Positions 26,563-35,546 of a stretch of DNA of 64,000 nt are shown piece after piece; positions within the stretch are counted from its first letter, which is position 1, and the number at the start of each line of letters is the position of its first letter. The notes below the pieces were generated by a model, which was not told the origin of the DNA, made no database searches, and saw nothing but the letters and a program-made list of their open reading frames with translations. The position numbers were made by a program, and so were the translations under genes. Source of the stretch: Foliamicus sp963666765 (GTDB lineage Bacteria > Pseudomonadota > Gammaproteobacteria > Steroidobacterales > Foliamicaceae); assembly GCA_963666765.1 (NCBI GenBank), contig OY762933.1:1240001-1304000 (forward strand), read 5' to 3'.

Positions 26563-27771
26563 GTGGCCCGGTGGAGTTTCCTGGCGCTGGACGAGAGCGG
26601 CCGCCGCAGGCGTGGCAGTATCGAAGGCGACAATCCGCGTCATGTGCGCGGCCTGCTGCGCGAGCAGGGATTGCGCCCGTTGGACGTGCGCGCCGCGTCG
26701 GCGGGTCTCGCCAGCCGTTTCCGGCCCGGCAAGAGGCGTGGGCTCGGCAGTGAGGCCCTGGCCCGGCTTACCCGCCAGCTGGCCACGCTGCTGCGCGGCG
26801 GCCTGCCGCTGGACGCGGCTCTCAACGCTCTCGTCGCGCAGCGCGCAAGGTACAGCGAAGTACTGATGGGAGTACGCGCACGCGTACAGGAAGGCTACAG
26901 CTTCGCCGAGGCCCTGAGCGCGTCGCGACGAACGTTTCCGGAATTGCTGGTCGCAACGGTCGGCGCCGGCGAGCGCATCGGCCGCCTTGAGGAAGTGCTG
27001 GAAAGGCTGGCGGAACATTTCGAGAAGCGCCAGGCGCTGCGCCAGCAAGTGCGCGCGGCGCTGGCCTACCCGATGGTGCTGACCGTCTTCAGCCTGGCGA
27101 TCGTGAGCCTCATGCTGGTTTATGTCGTTCCGCAGGTCACGCCGGTATTCGTGGACAGCGGAGTTGAACTGCCGCTGCTCACGCGCATGCTGATGACGGT
27201 CAGCGACTTCGCCCGCGCCTACGGTTGGCTGGCGCTGTTGCTTGCGGCCGCAGGCAGCGGCCTTCTGGCGCGCGCGTTGCGCATTCCGGCAGCGCGTTCC
27301 CGGCTGCACAAGCTGGTCCTCCGCACGCCGCTGTTCGGTGCGCTTTCCCGCGAACTGAATTCCGCCCGCCTGATGCAATCGCTCGCCACGCTTACCGAAG
27401 CCGGCGTTTCCGTGTGGGAGTCTCTGCGGGTGGCTGCGCGTATGCTGACCAATCTGCCCATGCGCCAGGCCGCGATGGACGCGGCGGAGGAAGTGAGCGA
27501 GGGCAAACCTGCGGCCGAGGCGCTGGACCGCAGCGGACTGTTTCCGCCTCTTTGCATCCAGCTAATAGCCAGCGGAGAAGCCAGTGGAGAGCTGCATCAG
27601 CTGCTGGGCCGCGCGGCTGAAACCCAGGAACGTGACCTGGCGGCGCGCATCAATACCCTGACCTCCCTGCTGCAACCGGTACTGATCCTGCTGGTTGGCG
27701 GCTTCGTCCTGCTGATCGTGCTGTCGATCCTGATGCCGATCTTCGAGATGAACCGCCTTGTCGGCCAATAG
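26563..27771 (+). CDS. gspF: Type II secretion system inner-membrane protein GspF
   Basis: 402 residues from GTG 26563. It has two repeated T2SF domains (LTRQLATLLRGGLPLDAALNAL; LMQSLATLTEAGVSVWESLR) and membrane segments around ALAYPMVLTVFSLAIVSLMLVYV, WLALLLAAAGSGLLA and ILLVGGFVLLIVLSILMPIF. It is the platform protein contacted by GspE. The operon stops here: no gspG or other pseudopilin follows. Confidence 0.95.
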   Translation: MARWSFLALDESGRRRRGSIEGDNPRHVRGLLREQGLRPLDVRAASAGLASRFRPGKRRGLGSEALARLTRQLATLLRGGLPLDAALNALVAQRARYSEVLMGVRARVQEGYSFAEALSASRRTFPELLVATVGAGERIGRLEEVLERLAEHFEKRQALRQQVRAALAYPMVLTVFSLAIVSLMLVYVVPQVTPVFVDSGVELPLLTRMLMTVSDFARAYGWLALLLAAAGSGLLARALRIPAARSRLHKLVLRTPLFGALSRELNSARLMQSLATLTEAGVSVWESLRVAARMLTNLPMRQAAMDAAEEVSEGKPAAEALDRSGLFPPLCIQLIASGEASGELHQLLGRAAETQERDLAARINTLTSLLQPVLILLVGGFVLLIVLSILMPIFEMNRLVGQ

Positions 27772-27867
27772 GGAGGAGTGCAGGCATGCCCGCACAGCGT
27801 CTCACCCTCCACGAAGGCGGGACGCCTTCACTCCGGGGGGCGCGTAACTGGCGGGAAGAAAATCGTG

Positions 27868-27893
27868 CTCCGCGCCTATCGAAATGCGCGGAG
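27868..27893 (+). terminator. Hairpin downstream of gspF
   Basis: CTCCGCGC pairs with GCGCGGAG (8 bp, 10-nt loop) about 100 bp past the gspF stop. No T tract follows, so it is only a possible end signal. The rest of 27772-27989 holds no gene I can support. Confidence 0.3.
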
Positions 27894-27951
27894 TGGCTTA
27901 GGGTTCCGGAAGGCCGGGACTGGCCGTCGAACCGGTACTGGAACAGGTAAA

Positions 27952-27974
27952 GCGGCCGCGATTGTCACGGCCGC
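27952..27974 (-). terminator. Terminator-like hairpin after the lipoprotein gene
   Basis: On the minus strand GCGGCCG, a 9-nt loop and CGGCCGC form a 7-bp GC stem followed by CTTTAC, starting 16 bp beyond the stop of the lipoprotein gene at 27990. The position suits a Rho-independent terminator, with a short T run. Confidence 0.5.
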
Positions 27975-27989
27975 CTTACTTCGGGGAGG

Positions 27990-28307
27990 CTATTTCTGCT
28001 GGCTCTGCTCGAACATGCGGTCCATGCGTTCGCTGGTCGCGTCCGCCGAGGCACTCGCCTCCGCGGCGGCCTCAGCCGCACGTTCGGCAGTTACGCTCGC
28101 CTGCTCCACTTCGGAGGCGGTCTGACGTTGAGCCGCTTCCAGATCGCCGATCCTGCCCTCGATGGCAGACAGTCGGCTGCCCATCGCCGCGGCGCCGGCA
28201 TCAATCTTGGCGGCCATTTCGTCCATTCCTGCGGTACAGCAGCCGGACATGGCCACTGCGACCGCCGGTGCTCCGAGTAGAGCAACAACAAGTCTGGTCT
28301 TTTTCAT
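27990..28307 (-). CDS. Small alanine-rich coiled-coil lipoprotein
   Basis: 105 residues. A signal peptide with a lipobox-like end (AVAMSGC, Cys near residue 22) suggests lipid attachment. The mature part is a heptad-like helix (AAKIDAGAAAMGSRLSAIEGRIGDLEAAQ) with an Ala-rich stretch (ERAAEAAAEASASADATSE), as in Lpp-type alanine-zipper lipoproteins. A role in outer-membrane or periplasmic structure is inferred. It ends with MFEQSQQK and has its own terminator-like hairpin. Confidence 0.7.
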   Translation of the reverse strand: MKKTRLVVALLGAPAVAVAMSGCCTAGMDEMAAKIDAGAAAMGSRLSAIEGRIGDLEAAQRQTASEVEQASVTAERAAEAAAEASASADATSERMDRMFEQSQQK

Positions 28308-28454
28308 GAAGGTCCTCTGGTTGTAGGCCAGTTAAGCGCACCTGAATCCGGCGCACCCTGCGTATATTCGCCCAGCCCACCGGAAAATGCAAGAGAGATC
28401 AGGGTGTTTGGAGGTTCCTGTTGCCTGATCCGGACACCCGCCGGCCGGCTGCTC

Positions 28455-29390
28455 TCAGTGCCCGCCGGCAACCGCCTGAACAGGCTCCCGGGACGGAGAA
28501 ATCGGTGTGGGAACGCCGCGCCGCTCAATCAATACGCGGCGCATCGCCTGCACGTCCAGTGGAACCCGCGCCGCCTGCGCCGAGGCCCTGATCCGTTCCA
28601 TCAGCCGGTCGATTTCTTCCGGTCCGCGATCTTCCAGCGCGGGATGCGCCTCCAGGTACAGCCTGCCGTCACGCAAGCCCACCTTGACCGGCTGATTGAC
28701 GATGGCCACCGGCAGTCCGGTGGGCACCTGCGGAAACAGCCACTCAATGTCCTCGGGCAGCATCCGCAGGCAGCCGTGGGTCACCTGCATGCCCACTCCG
28801 CGCGGCTTGTTGGTGCCATGGATCAGATAGCCCGGCGCGGACAGGTTTATCGCGTAATCGCCCAGGGGATTGTCCGGGCCGGGCGGGACGACCCGCGGCA
28901 ATACTTCGCCGTCGGCCGCGTACTCCGCGATGATGGACTTGGGCGGACGCCAGGTGGGCCGGGTGCGCTTGCGCGTTACTCTCCAGTCGCCCAGAGGCGT
29001 CTGCCAGTCCATGCGGCCGATGCTGATCGGGAAGGTCGCAACCATGTCCTGCCCTTCCTGTTCGAAATAAAAATACAGGCGGTACTCGGCGATATTCACG
29101 ACCACGCCGCGGCGGCGGGCGTTCGGCAGCACAAAGGAAGTCGGCAGCAGGACCTTTGCCCCGTCCCTGGGAACCCACATGTCCACATCGGGGTTGGCCT
29201 GCTTCATGTCGAAGAAGCCCAGGCCGTTGCGCCGCGCGACGTCGAGCAGGGATTCGCGGCGGTCGGCGCTGATCCAGTGCGATTCTCCAACCACGGTCGC
29301 GGTCGGCGACGGCAGCAGGAAATTCTCCGCCTTTACGGGAACGACGGCGAAGGTCCCGAAAACCAGGAGCCCGTAAAACGTGCTTCGCAT
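28455..29390 (-). CDS. L,D-transpeptidase (YkuD family)
   Basis: 311 residues from ATG 29390 (MRSTFYGLLVFGTFAVVPVKA, a signal peptide); the open frame extends nine codons further. After a LysM-like segment (SLLDVARRNGLGFFDMKQANP) comes the YkuD domain with the catalytic pattern HGTN...THGCLRM, including the nucleophile Cys. These periplasmic enzymes form 3-3 cross-links or attach proteins to peptidoglycan. The start overlaps the fabH stop by 1 bp, so it is translated with the lipid-synthesis operon. Confidence 0.93.
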   Translation of the reverse strand: MRSTFYGLLVFGTFAVVPVKAENFLLPSPTATVVGESHWISADRRESLLDVARRNGLGFFDMKQANPDVDMWVPRDGAKVLLPTSFVLPNARRRGVVVNIAEYRLYFYFEQEGQDMVATFPISIGRMDWQTPLGDWRVTRKRTRPTWRPPKSIIAEYAADGEVLPRVVPPGPDNPLGDYAINLSAPGYLIHGTNKPRGVGMQVTHGCLRMLPEDIEWLFPQVPTGLPVAIVNQPVKVGLRDGRLYLEAHPALEDRGPEEIDRLMERIRASAQAARVPLDVQAMRRVLIERRGVPTPISPSREPVQAVAGGH

Positions 29391-30397
29391 CAGAACTGCA
29401 TGAGGCCTGCCGCCCATGTCAATCCTCCACCGAACGACACCATCATTATGCGCTGCCCACGCCTGATTCGTCCATCCCTGACCGCCACGTCCAGCGCCAG
29501 CGGAATGGAGGCGGCGCCGGTATTGCCGTGGTCCTGAACGGTCAGCACCACGCGCTCGTTCGGCAGGCCGAGGCGCTTGCCTATGGCCTGAATGATGCGC
29601 AGGTTGGCCTGGTGAGGGATCAGCCAGTCGATTCCGTCGCGGCCCAGGCCATGCCGCTCAAGCAGCGCGTCCACCGTCCTGCCCATGGTGCGCACCGCGA
29701 TCTTGAACACCTCGTTGCCCTTCATCCGCACCGCGAGGCCCCCGTCGCCCAGTTCGGCCGGATTGCGGGAAACCCCCGCACGGCTGCGGAGGATGTCCAC
29801 ATACTTGCCGTCGGCCCCCAGGATAAAGCTCATCAGCCCGGGTTCTTCGGCCGGTTCCAGCACGACGGCGCCCGCTCCGTCCCCGAACAGCACGCAGGTC
29901 GACCGGTCGGTCCAGTCGGTGATGCGGGAAAGCACTTCCACGCCCACGACCAGTGCCCTGTTCGCCCGGCCCAGGCGGATCATTCCGTCGGCCACACTCA
30001 TCGCATAGAGCCAGCCGGTGCAGGCCGCCTCGCAGCTGAAGGCGGCGCAGGGGGGGATTTCCAGGGCGCGCTGTACGAGGCAGCCGACGTTGGGAAAAAC
30101 GAGGTCCGGCGTGGTCGTGCCCACCACCACCAGGTCGATATCAGCCGGCGAACAACCGGCCGCTTCGAGAGCGGCCCGCGCCGCCGGAATGGCGAGATCG
30201 GAGGCGGCCTGCTCATCTTCAGCCATGTGCCGCCGCTCCATTCCCGTGCGGGTGCGAATCCATTCGTCGCTGGTATCGACGATCCGCTCAAGGTCCTGGT
30301 TGGTCAGCACCCGCTCCGGAAGAAACCTCCCGGTGCCCGCGATGCGGGAATGCCTCAATCCCGCAACCGGACCGGCTACGCCGCGAGGTTGCTCCAT
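29390..30397 (-). CDS. fabH: 3-oxoacyl-[acyl-carrier-protein] synthase III
   Basis: 335 residues from ATG 30397 (MEQPRGVAGP), chosen because the conserved N-terminus SRIAGTGRFLPERVLTN follows about 18 residues later; longer frames run through plsX. The catalytic triad is visible: Cys in SCEAACTGWLY, His in IPHQANLRI and Asn in DHGNTGAAS. FabH starts fatty acid synthesis from acetyl-CoA and malonyl-ACP. It overlaps plsX by 22 bp in the classic rpmF-plsX-fabH order. Confidence 0.95.
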   Translation of the reverse strand: MEQPRGVAGPVAGLRHSRIAGTGRFLPERVLTNQDLERIVDTSDEWIRTRTGMERRHMAEDEQAASDLAIPAARAALEAAGCSPADIDLVVVGTTTPDLVFPNVGCLVQRALEIPPCAAFSCEAACTGWLYAMSVADGMIRLGRANRALVVGVEVLSRITDWTDRSTCVLFGDGAGAVVLEPAEEPGLMSFILGADGKYVDILRSRAGVSRNPAELGDGGLAVRMKGNEVFKIAVRTMGRTVDALLERHGLGRDGIDWLIPHQANLRIIQAIGKRLGLPNERVVLTVQDHGNTGAASIPLALDVAVRDGRIRRGQRIMMVSFGGGLTWAAGLMQF

Positions 30398-31383
30398 ACG
30401 CCCTGAATCCGCTCGTTCACACCTTTTTCCACCTCGCGCATAGCCAGGTGGATCGCCTGCTGCCAGCCGATTTCGTTGCTGGAGCCGTGGCTCTTGATCA
30501 CGATCCCGTTCAGTCCCACCAATGCCGCACCATTGTGGCGGTTGGGGTCCAGCCGTTTCTTGATCGTGTAGAGGAATGGCCAGCACGCCAGTCCATAGGC
30601 GCGGCTGATCCATCCGGTCTGGAAATACGATTTCATCTGTGCGTACACGAACTCCGCCGAACCTTCCATGGTCTTGAGCGCGATGTTTCCGGTAAAGCCG
30701 TCGCAAACCACCACGTCCGCGCGATGCTTGAAGACGTCGTTCGGCTCCACGAAGCCGTGATAGTTCAGATGGCTTTCGCTCAGCAGGGCGCCGGCCGCCT
30801 GTACCGTTTCGATGCCCTTGATGTCTTCTTCGCCGTTGTTCAGCAACCGGATCGCCGGGCTCTCGACGTTATTGATCGAGGCGATCACCGACCCCATCAC
30901 GGCAAACTGCAGCAGGTGGGTAGGCGTGCACACGGGATTGGCGCCAAGGTCGAGCATGTAGCAGGCGCCCTTGAGCGTCGGCAGCGCGACCAGGATGGCC
31001 GGGCGGTCGATTCCGGGCAGCATTCTCAGGACCAGGCGCCCGATCGCCATGAGGGCCCCGGTATTGCCGGCGCTCACACAAGCCTGCGCTTCGCCGGACC
31101 GGGCAAGTTCCAGCGCCACGCGCATCGAGGAGCGCTTCTTGCGCCGCAAGGCCTCGGAAGGCGTGTCGTCCATCGAAACCACCTGCTCGGCGTGGTGTAT
31201 CTCCACACGCCTTGACTCCTTTCCCAGCCGGCCCAGGCTGCGCCGCACGGTATCCGCGTCACCCACCAGGATCAGGCGCAACTCCTCGCGGTTGCGCAGC
31301 ATTTCGAGGCTGGCCCCGACCGCGACGCCGGGGCCCAGGTCGCCGCTCATGGCGTCCACTGCGATGGTCAGAAGCTTGCTCAT
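30376..31383 (-). CDS. plsX: Phosphate acyltransferase PlsX
   Basis: 335 residues: MSKLLTIAVDAMSGDLGPG at the start, then VSAGNTGALMAIGRLVLR and VVCDGFTGNIALKTMEGSAE. PlsX makes acyl-phosphate from acyl-ACP for membrane phospholipid synthesis. It lies 81 bp after rpmF and overlaps fabH. Confidence 0.96.
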   Translation of the reverse strand: MSKLLTIAVDAMSGDLGPGVAVGASLEMLRNREELRLILVGDADTVRRSLGRLGKESRRVEIHHAEQVVSMDDTPSEALRRKKRSSMRVALELARSGEAQACVSAGNTGALMAIGRLVLRMLPGIDRPAILVALPTLKGACYMLDLGANPVCTPTHLLQFAVMGSVIASINNVESPAIRLLNNGEEDIKGIETVQAAGALLSESHLNYHGFVEPNDVFKHRADVVVCDGFTGNIALKTMEGSAEFVYAQMKSYFQTGWISRAYGLACWPFLYTIKKRLDPNRHNGAALVGLNGIVIKSHGSSNEIGWQQAIHLAMREVEKGVNERIQGVWSNLAA

Positions 31384-31464
31384 GGCAGGGGCCCGCCCGG
31401 TGCGGATCGAGCAGCCACGCTATCCGGAAGCACTATTGCCATTTCCCGGCGCGCAGGCGCGGGG

Positions 31465-31668
31465 TCAGCCTTCCAGGTCCTCCTCGTCCGCCTCCGGCGG
31501 TGGCGGAATGATCTCGCGCCCCCGGTAGTAGCCGTCCGGCGCAACATGATGGCGGCGGTGCAACTCGCCAGTCTCCGGGTCCATGGAAAGTGCGGGACGC
31601 CCGAGGGCGTCATGCGACCGGCGCATGTTCCGGCGCGAGCGCGATTTGCGATTTTGTTGGACTGCCAT
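31465..31668 (-). CDS. rpmF: 50S ribosomal protein L32
   Basis: 67 residues from ATG 31668 (MAVQQNRKSRSRRNMRRSHD), the conserved start; an open frame continues 45 codons upstream but is not conserved. An AAGGGG ribosome-binding site precedes the ATG. The body GRPALSMDPETGELHRRHHVAPDGYYRGREI is typical of proteobacterial L32 without zinc cysteines. The acidic tail (EADEEDLEG) is a mild extension. Confidence 0.95.
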   Translation of the reverse strand: MAVQQNRKSRSRRNMRRSHDALGRPALSMDPETGELHRRHHVAPDGYYRGREIIPPPPEADEEDLEG

Positions 31669-31708
31669 TTTCGTACCCCTTGGAACAGGCCCAAAAGTGC
31701 CCTGAAAC

Positions 31709-32218
31709 CTACTCTTGCCGAAGCAGCGCCCCCAAACCGGCCAAAGGCCGGCTTGCATCCGGCGATGAGTGGGTTTCCGCTCCCCCCGAGACCGTACACT
31801 CATCGTGGACGGTCGCCATCGGCAGGCTGGTCAATATTTCATCTTCCAGTATTGTACCCAGCACCAGCCCTCCCGGGCCAGCGACCACGGTGTCGTAGGG
31901 TGACGCAACCTCTCGAATCTCCGTTTCGCTGGCCACCACGGTGAGCCTTGAGTCCACCTCGACGGGCAGCTGCACCGGCGCCAGGCAGCGCTGGCACTTG
32001 AGTTGCAGGGCGCCGGTGGCGCGAACGCGCACCAGGGGAAAACCTTCCAGTCCGGACTCGAACGACCAGCTCGCATGCAACCGCCGGGCCAGCCCGTTAC
32101 CCTGGCACAATTCGGCCAGCCGCGCGGAATCGCCGACGGCGAAGGTGGTTTCAACGCTATGGCGGCGGCCGGCCCACTCGCGCAGCTTTGGAATTGCAAC
32201 GGCGCTAGCCTGAATCAC
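31709..32218 (-). CDS. yceD: YceD family (DUF177) protein
   Basis: 169 residues. The DUF177 core holds VRVRATGALQLKCQRCLAPVQLPVEV with a CxxC pair, and a C-terminal acidic motif region LVLGTILEDEILTSLPM. YceD precedes rpmF in many bacteria and is linked to 23S rRNA accumulation. Here it is the first gene of the yceD-rpmF-plsX-fabH operon and is divergent from maf. Confidence 0.9.
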   Translation of the reverse strand: MIQASAVAIPKLREWAGRRHSVETTFAVGDSARLAELCQGNGLARRLHASWSFESGLEGFPLVRVRATGALQLKCQRCLAPVQLPVEVDSRLTVVASETEIREVASPYDTVVAGPGGLVLGTILEDEILTSLPMATVHDECTVSGGAETHSSPDASRPLAGLGALLRQE

Positions 32219-32281
32219 GTTCTATACCCCTGGTGTCGTGTCCCGGAGCTTCGGGAAATGACGAAGGATGCGGGGGCCGCT

Positions 32282-32310
32282 ATCATAGGAAGCTGTCTTT
32301 ACGCTGTCAA
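32282..32310 (-). promoter_or_regulatory. Sigma-70 promoter for yceD-rpmF-plsX-fabH
   Basis: On the minus strand TTGACA (32310-32305) is followed after exactly 17 bp by TATGAT (32287-32282): a full -35 box and a 5/6 -10 box. It sits 64 bp upstream of the yceD start in the divergent gap with maf. This is the best promoter match in the window. Confidence 0.75.
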
Positions 32311-32327
32311 TTCAGCGGGTTATTTGA

Positions 32328-32909
32328 ATGGCCAGTGTGCTGTCCCATAAGATCGTTCTGGCGTCGCAATCACCGTACAAGCGCCAGTTGCTGACTCGAA
32401 TCGTGAGCGATTTCACCACCAGCCCGTCCGGCATCGACGAAAGCGCGCTCCCCGGAGAGCGCCCGCGCGATCAGGCGGTCCGGCTTGCGCAGGCGAAGGC
32501 CCGCAAAGTCGCGCCGCACCATGCGGGCGCGTGGGTGATCGGCGCAGACCAACTGGCCGAATTCGAAGGCCGCGCGGTAGGCAAGCAACCAACGCCGGAA
32601 AAGGCTCGGGCCACGCTCATGTCGTTTTCCGGCCGGGAGCTGCATTTCCACACGGCGGTTTTCGTACTCGCCTCGAACGGAAAGGAGCACAGCTACGTGG
32701 ATCTCACGGTGGCGCGGTTCCGGCAACTCGATAGCGAGCAGGTCGAGCGCTATCTGGCCATCGACCTCCCCTACGACTGCACCGCGGCCTTCCGCGCCGA
32801 GGGCGCAGCCCCGCTGCTACTGGAAGCGCTGGAGACCTCCGATCCCACCGCGATCATCGGTCTCCCCCTCATCTGGCTGTCCAGAGTACTTCCGCTCGAC
32901 CCCCAGTAG
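32328..32909 (+). CDS. Maf/YceF-family nucleotide pyrophosphatase
   Basis: 193 residues with the Maf pattern: KIVLASQSPYKRQLL, a SGIDES acidic strand, WVIGADQLAEFEGRAVGKQPT, and DLPYDCTAAFRAEGAA. Maf proteins hydrolyse non-canonical nucleotides; the SPYKR and QLAEF variants and the position next to yceD-rpmF favour the YceF (7-methyl-GTP) branch. The first residues (SVLSHK) are encoded by the 18-bp AGTGTGCTGTCCCATAAG repeat, so this start may be repeat-derived. Confidence 0.88.
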   Translation: MASVLSHKIVLASQSPYKRQLLTRIVSDFTTSPSGIDESALPGERPRDQAVRLAQAKARKVAPHHAGAWVIGADQLAEFEGRAVGKQPTPEKARATLMSFSGRELHFHTAVFVLASNGKEHSYVDLTVARFRQLDSEQVERYLAIDLPYDCTAAFRAEGAAPLLLEALETSDPTAIIGLPLIWLSRVLPLDPQ

Positions 32910-33039
32910 CCTGAACCGACGGCGCGGGCCTTCCGGTTGCGCCGCGCCACACGCTGCAAGCGTCCACCGTGCCATAATGGCCGCCGCCGGTGTGTCGCGG
33001 TAACGTGTGCACGGCACGGGCACGGCAGATTGCGGCGGA

Positions 33040-34659
33040 TCAGCGGGAGGGACGGTAGCCGGAGACGATGGGGTAGCGCCAGTCGCGCCCGAAGGCGCGC
33101 TGGGTGACGCGCACCCCCGGAGGGGCCTGCCGGCGCTTGTATTCGCTTAACCGCACCTGGTCGAGCACTTGGCGCACGACCCCGGGCTCGAATCCCCGCT
33201 CGGCGATGTGCTGCACCGAGAGGTCTTCCAGCATCAGCGCGTCCAGCACCTCGTCCAGCACCTCGTACGGCGGCAGCGAGTCGCTGTCGAGCTGCCCCGG
33301 TCGTAGTTCGGCCGTCGGCGGACGCTCGATGACCCGCTCGGGAATGGCCGGAGAAAGCGTGTTGCGGTAGCGCGCCAGGCGGTAGACGCGGGTCTTGGTG
33401 CAGTCCTTCAGCGGAGCGAAGCCCCCGGCCATGTCGCCATAGAGCGTCGCGTAACCCACCGCGTACTCGCTCTTGTTCCCGGTGGCCAGCACCAGGCGCC
33501 CCTGCTTGTTCGATATCGCCATCAGCAGCATGCCGCGGCAGCGCGACTGGATGTTCTCCTCGGTCACGTCCTCGGGCAGGCCCGCAAAAAGTTCCGCCAG
33601 CGTGTCATGCATGGCTTCGACCATGCCGGTAATGGGCAGCACTTCGTATTGCGCTCCCAGCGCCGTGGCCTGACTTTCGGCTTCTTCAAGGCTCAGGGGA
33701 AGCGTGTAGCGATACGGCATCATCACCGCCAGGACACGTTCCGCGCCGAGGGCATCCACCGCCAGCGCAAGCGTGAGGGCCGAGTCGATCCCGCCGGAAA
33801 GTCCCAGAACGACGTTCTCGAAGCCGCTCTTGCGCACGTAATCACGAATCCCCGTAACGAGCGCGCGGTAGACCTCCTCGTCTTCCGGCATGAATTCCGC
33901 CATTTGTCCCCGCTCGGGCCGGGCCGGGCCGCCACCGGTCGTGTCCAACCGGCAGTACCACAAGCCTTCCGCGAAGGCGTCGGCGCGAACGCAGGGCCGG
34001 CCTGAACCGTCAATCACGCAGGAAGCCCCGTCGAAAACGAGTTCGTCCTGTCCGCCAAACTGGTTGACATAGGCGAAAGGCAGGCCGGTCTCGCGGGCGC
34101 GCTGCGCCAGCAGTTCCTCGCGGCGAGCCTGCTTGCCCAGTTCATACGGCGACCCGTTGGTCACGACAATCAGCTCGGCGCCGTCATCCGCCAGGCGGCG
34201 GGGCACCTCGGGTTCCCAGACGTCTTCGCAGACCGCCAGGCCCAGTCTCAGCCCCTCCAGATCGACGCATTCCGCCGCCGTGCCCGGGGCAAAGTAGCGG
34301 CGCTCGTCGAATACCCGGTAGTTGGGCAGCACGTTCTTGCGGTGCAGGTGAAGCAGGCGGCCGCCGGCGAAGAGAGCGGCGGCGTTGAACCACCGGCCGT
34401 CCTCCCAGTGTGGGTAGCCGATTACGGTGGCTATGCCGCGCGAGGCTTCGCGCACCTGCCGGATACCGCCGGTCAGGTCCTGGCGCAGGCCGGCGTGAAA
34501 CAGCAGGTCTTCCGGCGGATAACCGCACAGGGCCAGTTCCGAAAATGCAACCAGTCCGGCATCCGCCGCCCGGGCCTCATCGATCGCGCCCAGAATCCGG
34601 GCGACGTTGCCGGGCACGTCTCCCACCAGGAGGTTGAGTTGCGCCAGTGCGATCTTCAT
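33040..34659 (-). CDS. nadE: Glutamine-dependent NAD+ synthetase
   Basis: 539 residues. The N-terminal carbon-nitrogen hydrolase domain provides glutaminase activity (FSELALCGYPPEDLL, LHRKNVLPNYRVFDE, LAVCEDVWEPE with the catalytic Cys). The C-terminal synthetase has the SGGIDSALTLALAVD loop and ATGNKSEYAVGYATLYGD. It converts nicotinate adenine dinucleotide to NAD using glutamine. It is 17 bp downstream of sucD on the same strand; the 130-bp gap to the convergent maf gene shows no clear terminator. Confidence 0.97.
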   Translation of the reverse strand: MKIALAQLNLLVGDVPGNVARILGAIDEARAADAGLVAFSELALCGYPPEDLLFHAGLRQDLTGGIRQVREASRGIATVIGYPHWEDGRWFNAAALFAGGRLLHLHRKNVLPNYRVFDERRYFAPGTAAECVDLEGLRLGLAVCEDVWEPEVPRRLADDGAELIVVTNGSPYELGKQARREELLAQRARETGLPFAYVNQFGGQDELVFDGASCVIDGSGRPCVRADAFAEGLWYCRLDTTGGGPARPERGQMAEFMPEDEEVYRALVTGIRDYVRKSGFENVVLGLSGGIDSALTLALAVDALGAERVLAVMMPYRYTLPLSLEEAESQATALGAQYEVLPITGMVEAMHDTLAELFAGLPEDVTEENIQSRCRGMLLMAISNKQGRLVLATGNKSEYAVGYATLYGDMAGGFAPLKDCTKTRVYRLARYRNTLSPAIPERVIERPPTAELRPGQLDSDSLPPYEVLDEVLDALMLEDLSVQHIAERGFEPGVVRQVLDQVRLSEYKRRQAPPGVRVTQRAFGRDWRYPIVSGYRPSR

Positions 34660-34676
34660 GGCGCGAACAGGACAAA

Positions 34677-35546
34677 CTAGGCCAGCGCCCTGGCCATGCT
34701 GGCGCCGATCTCCGCGGGCGAACGGGTCACGGCGACCCCGGCGGCCTGCAGGGCGTCGTACTTGGCTTCCGCAGTGCCCTGCCCGCCGGCAACGATCGCG
34801 CCCGCATGGCCCATGCGTTTTCCGGGAGGCGCGGTCACGCCGGCAATATAGGCAACCACCGGCTTGGACACCTCGCTCGAAATGTACTCGGCGGCCTTCT
34901 CCTCGTCGGCGCCGCCGATCTCGCCCACCATGACGATGCCTTCCGTCTCCGGGTCACGTTCAAACATTTCCAGGCAGTCAATGAAATTCAGGCCGCGAAC
35001 AGGGTCGCCGCCGATGCCGACGCAACTCGTCTGGCCCAGGCCGTGCGCCGTGGTCTGGTGCACTACTTCGTAGGTAAGCGTTCCCGAGCGTGAAATGATG
35101 CCGATGCGGCCCGGTTCGTGGATAAAGCCGGGCATGATCCCCAGCTTGCACTGCCCCGGCGTGATCACGCCCGGACAGTTGGGCCCGATCAGACGGCAGT
35201 CAAAGGACTTCAGCGCCGCCTTGATCCGCACCATGTCAAGAACCGGGACCCCTTCCGTAATGCAGATGATCAGGCGGATGCCGGCGTCGGCGGCGGCCAT
35301 GATCGCATCGGCGGCGGCGGGTGCGGGAACGAACACCAGGCTGGTGTCGGCGCCGGTCGCCCGCACGGCCTCCTCTGCGGTGTCGAAGACCGGCAGCCCC
35401 AGGCATTCCTGGCCGCCCCGCCCAGGCGTTACGCCGGCAAGAATCTGCGTGCCGTACTCCAGGCATTGCTCGGCATGGAAGCGGCCCTGGCGGCCAGTCA
35501 GTCCCTGGCAGATCGCCCTTGTGGATGAATCCACCAGGATGCTCAT
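34677..35546 (-). CDS. sucD: Succinyl-CoA synthetase subunit alpha
   Basis: 289 residues, the normal length: MSILVDSSTRAICQGLTGRQG, CPGVITPGQCKLGIMP, and the phospho-histidine loop GHAGAIVAGGQGTAEAK near residue 245. It pairs with SucC to interconvert succinyl-CoA and succinate with nucleotide phosphorylation in the TCA cycle. Its ATG overlaps the sucC stop by 4 bp. Confidence 0.97.
   Translation of the reverse strand: MSILVDSSTRAICQGLTGRQGRFHAEQCLEYGTQILAGVTPGRGGQECLGLPVFDTAEEAVRATGADTSLVFVPAPAAADAIMAAADAGIRLIICITEGVPVLDMVRIKAALKSFDCRLIGPNCPGVITPGQCKLGIMPGFIHEPGRIGIISRSGTLTYEVVHQTTAHGLGQTSCVGIGGDPVRGLNFIDCLEMFERDPETEGIVMVGEIGGADEEKAAEYISSEVSKPVVAYIAGVTAPPGKRMGHAGAIVAGGQGTAEAKYDALQAAGVAVTRSPAEIGASMARALA

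Noticed and set aside
28304..28454. Promoter of the lipoprotein gene (TTGCAT with AATATA)
   Set aside because: The spacing and the -10 match are poor, so I did not list it as a feature.
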